Assembly: GCF_014200725.1 (NCBI RefSeq)
Contig: NZ_JACHCL010000004.1
Span: 232,361-296,360, forward strand
DNA: 64,000 bases
Direction of reading: 5' to 3'
Source: Janthinobacterium silvisoli
Lineage (GTDB): Bacteria > Pseudomonadota > Gammaproteobacteria > Burkholderiales > Burkholderiaceae_D
Position numbers and translations under genes: made by a program
The notes under the pieces: generated by a model
What the model saw: only the letters and a program-made list of their open reading frames with translations
What the model was told of the DNA's origin: nothing
Databases searched by the model: none
Shown here: positions 63,118-64,000 of the stretch, piece after piece
Layout: every line of letters starts with the position of its first letter
Position numbering within the stretch: the stretch's first letter is position 1

Positions 63118-63190
63118 TATGATGTGGACGAACAATAAACTCGAACACAAAACAATAAAGTCGGACACAAAACAATAAAGTTTGACACAA
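63118..63190 (+). mobile_element. Tn7-like transposon end at attTn7 with three TnsB-type sites
   Basis: TGTGGACGAACAATAAACTC begins at 63123, 23 bp after the glmS stop, and resembles the Tn7 end TGTGGGCGGACAATAAAGTC. Three exact-period 20-bp repeats follow: 63131-63150, 63151-63170 and 63171-63190, the middle one reading AACAATAAAGTCGGACACAA. They correspond to TnsB binding sites. TATGA at 63118-63122 would be the 5-bp target duplication. tns genes are not in the window. Confidence 0.82.
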
Positions 63191-63218
63191 GTGGCCCATG
63201 CTACTTGACATTCGCAGA

Positions 63219-63257
63219 AGCCCATGTGTGCCGTGATCTGGCCACGTGGGCTTTTTT
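63219..63257 (+). terminator. Rho-independent terminator inside the Tn7-like end
   Basis: AGCCCATGTG (63219-63228) and CACGTGGGCT (63243-63252) form a 10-bp stem with one wobble pair, followed by a T-run. It would stop glmS read-through from entering the cargo. Confidence 0.8.
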
Positions 63258-63299
63258 AATGCCGCGACGCTGGTGTTTCAATGACTCCACGGTGAGTTG

Positions 63300-63346
63300 A
63301 CGAGAGTAAATAAAGTTGGTCGAACCGGAATAAGGTGGTCGGACAA
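63300..63346 (+). repeat. Second transposon-end-like repeat pair
   Basis: AATAAAGTTGGTCGAACCGG followed by AATAAGGTGGTCGGACAAGG are two related units of about 20 bp in the same orientation as the 63131-63190 repeats, but of a different sequence type. They may be degenerate TnsB-like sites of the same element or the end of another insertion. Confidence 0.5.
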
Positions 63347-63401
63347 GGGTGACTTTAGCGAAGGTAACGCACGTCCGCTTCCGATCTCGGCCTAACTATT
63401 G

Positions 63402-63430
63402 TTGAAAAAAAATGGGAATTGCAGTAATGT
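63402..63430 (+). promoter_or_regulatory. Promoter of the structured RNA / SLATT locus
   Basis: TTGAAA (63402-63407) and TAATGT (63425-63430) are separated by 17 bp. Initiation is predicted at about 63437-63438, exactly where the closing stem of the RNA candidate begins. Confidence 0.6.
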
Positions 63431-63437
63431 CATGCTA

Positions 63438-63563
63438 GGAGAGCACGCTAGACCATCAGGACCCCTTTCCGGGGTGACTCTAATCCCACGATGGCCCTGT
63501 CATCGGCCTCGGCTGTCCCCAATTCATCGGGGAGTTTAACCTTGCATAAATCCCGTGCTCTCC
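63438..63563 (+). ncRNA. Structured noncoding RNA candidate upstream of the SLATT gene
   Basis: GGAGAGCACG (63438-63447) and CGTGCTCTCC (63554-63563) are perfectly complementary over 10 bp and enclose 106 nt with further hairpins: ACCCC-TTTCC-GGGGT, GGCC...GGCC, and CCCC-AATTCATC-GGGG. The promoter places +1 at the first base of the stem. The RNA ends 17 nt before the SLATT start. The layout resembles retron or DRT noncoding RNAs that precede defence genes. It could also be a regulatory leader. Confidence 0.55.
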
Positions 63564-63580
63564 CCCTATTTGGATAAATC

Positions 63581-63910
63581 TTGACGACTTCTGAACGCGC
63601 AAGCAAATTAGCTAACAATGTTGTCTGGTTCACTCGTAAGGCGTGGATCAATGCAGAAAAACGCCTTCTGAAAAACGACTTTCATACGCAACTATTGATG
63701 GTGGCTTACGCCGCTTACACCAGTTGCCTTTCGGTCGTGCTACTCAAATATGAGCCACCTCCAACAGATAAAAATTACATCGACAGCAGCTTGGCGGTGC
63801 TTTCTATCGTTTTGTTGGCTCTTTCCCTTTACCTCAATACTAAATCGTTCAAAGATCGTGCGGCACGGTTCAAAAGTGGCTACCATGATCTGCAAAGTAT
63901 AGAAGTGTAG
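63581..63910 (+). CDS. SLATT-type two-TM effector, truncated
   Basis: The 109-residue protein starts with TTG (the frame's first start, 3 nt after an in-frame stop). The N-terminal helix AWINAEKRLLKND, two membrane segments (about 37-56 and 70-86) and the following RAARFKSGYHDLQS match the SLATT family of membrane effectors in bacterial defence systems. Usual family members are about 150-200 residues, so this one lacks its C-terminal helix. The frame ends exactly where an IS-like end begins (63911). Such proteins are thought to form pores or permeabilise membranes on infection. The family call is by pattern and needs a profile search. Confidence 0.6.
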   Translation: MTTSERASKLANNVVWFTRKAWINAEKRLLKNDFHTQLLMVAYAAYTSCLSVVLLKYEPPPTDKNYIDSSLAVLSIVLLALSLYLNTKSFKDRAARFKSGYHDLQSIEV

Positions 63911-64000
63911 TGGTCAACCCATCCCGGACACTACGTTAAGTTTTTCTTCGGTGACGGCCGGTGCCAATCCGTGATTGAACTGATGTGGCCGTATCCAGTT
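63911..64000 (-). mobile_element. End of an IS3-family-like insertion sequence
   Basis: The leftward frame from the right edge reads NWIRPHQFNHGLAPAVTEEK and ends at a TGA (63916-63914). It resembles the C-terminus of IS3-family OrfB transposases (the RPHQ...GL..P pattern). TGGTCAACCC at 63911 would be the terminal inverted repeat. The element runs off the window. Its exact left boundary cannot be fixed without the other end. Confidence 0.6.
63914..64000 (-). CDS. IS3-family transposase OrfB, C-terminal fragment
   Basis: Twenty-eight codons plus stop are visible. The RPHQ motif followed by GLAPAVTEEKLNVVSGMG is typical of the last residues of the DDE transposase. The rest lies beyond the right edge. 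Confidence 0.55.
   Translation of the reverse strand, partial: NWIRPHQFNHGLAPAVTEEKLNVVSGMG

Noticed and set aside
63131..63190. Three 20-bp tandem repeats considered as a CRISPR array
   Set aside because: There are no spacers between the units, and the sequence and position match Tn7-type transposase binding sites.
63448..63651. 67-codon minus-strand open frame over the structured RNA
   Set aside because: It lies antisense to the RNA candidate and the SLATT start, has no recognisable domain, and is explained by the hairpins it covers.

Overview
The window looks like the origin-proximal part of a chromosome from a betaproteobacterium of the Oxalobacteraceae type (Janthinobacterium, Massilia or Duganella-like; inferred from gene content and order, not from a database search). 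Support comes from the core block mnmG-rsmG-parA-parB-atpIBEFHAGDC, the parS palindromes, glmU and glmS nearby, the high-GC Burkholderiales codon style and the abundance of oxidative sugar pathways.

Region 1 (1-22 kb) is a sugar-catabolism island with two parallel oxidative systems. The first (1-9.6 kb) has a KDGal kinase (dgoK), a LysR regulator, an IlvD/Edd-family L-arabonate-type dehydratase, an AraD1/GguC-type protein, an SDR dehydrogenase and a ChvE-GguA-GguB importer. Near-identical operator-like sequences lie in front of dgoK/lysR and between the dehydratase and chvE. The second (9.7-22 kb) is a nearly complete D-xylose Weimberg system: semialdehyde dehydrogenase, then a tightly packed operon xylX-xylB-xylD-xylF-xylG-xylH-xylR-epimerase-lactonase with ATGA overlaps.

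Region 2 (22-35 kb) holds a small lipoprotein, the complete F-type ATP synthase operon with a consensus promoter, parB, parA, rsmG and mnmG. Region 3 (34.8-45.3 kb) carries four parS-like sites, a guanidine-II riboswitch in front of a Gdx/SugE exporter followed directly by an orphan nuoA, an EAL protein, a 3-hydroxybutyrate oligomer hydrolase, a Liv-type importer operon and a GMC oxidoreductase.

Region 4 (45.3-46.8 kb) is a 1.5-kb noncoding stretch with three copies, at 485-bp spacing, of a module made of DnaA boxes plus a DnaA-trio-like element. It is the best candidate for the replication origin, or an origin-like locus, although dnaA itself is not in the window.

Region 5 (46.8-63.1 kb) has mtnN, a putA without the repressor domain with a divergent Lrp-type regulator, a chemoreceptor with a C-terminal sensor domain, a LysR gene, housekeeping genes (ferredoxin, coaD, rsmD, glmU), a second array of one-directional DnaA-box-like repeats (60.0-60.6 kb), another Lrp gene and glmS.

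Region 6 (63.1-64 kb) is accessory DNA. A Tn7-like transposon end sits 23 bp after the glmS stop, the classical attTn7 position. Inside it, a promoter, a structured RNA candidate closed by a perfect 10-bp inverted repeat and a two-TM SLATT-type effector gene form what looks like the start of an anti-phage defence locus. The effector gene is cut off at an IS3-family element that runs off the window. A dispersed palindromic repeat with copy-specific outer arms occurs three times (6.7, 9.6 and 53.8 kb).
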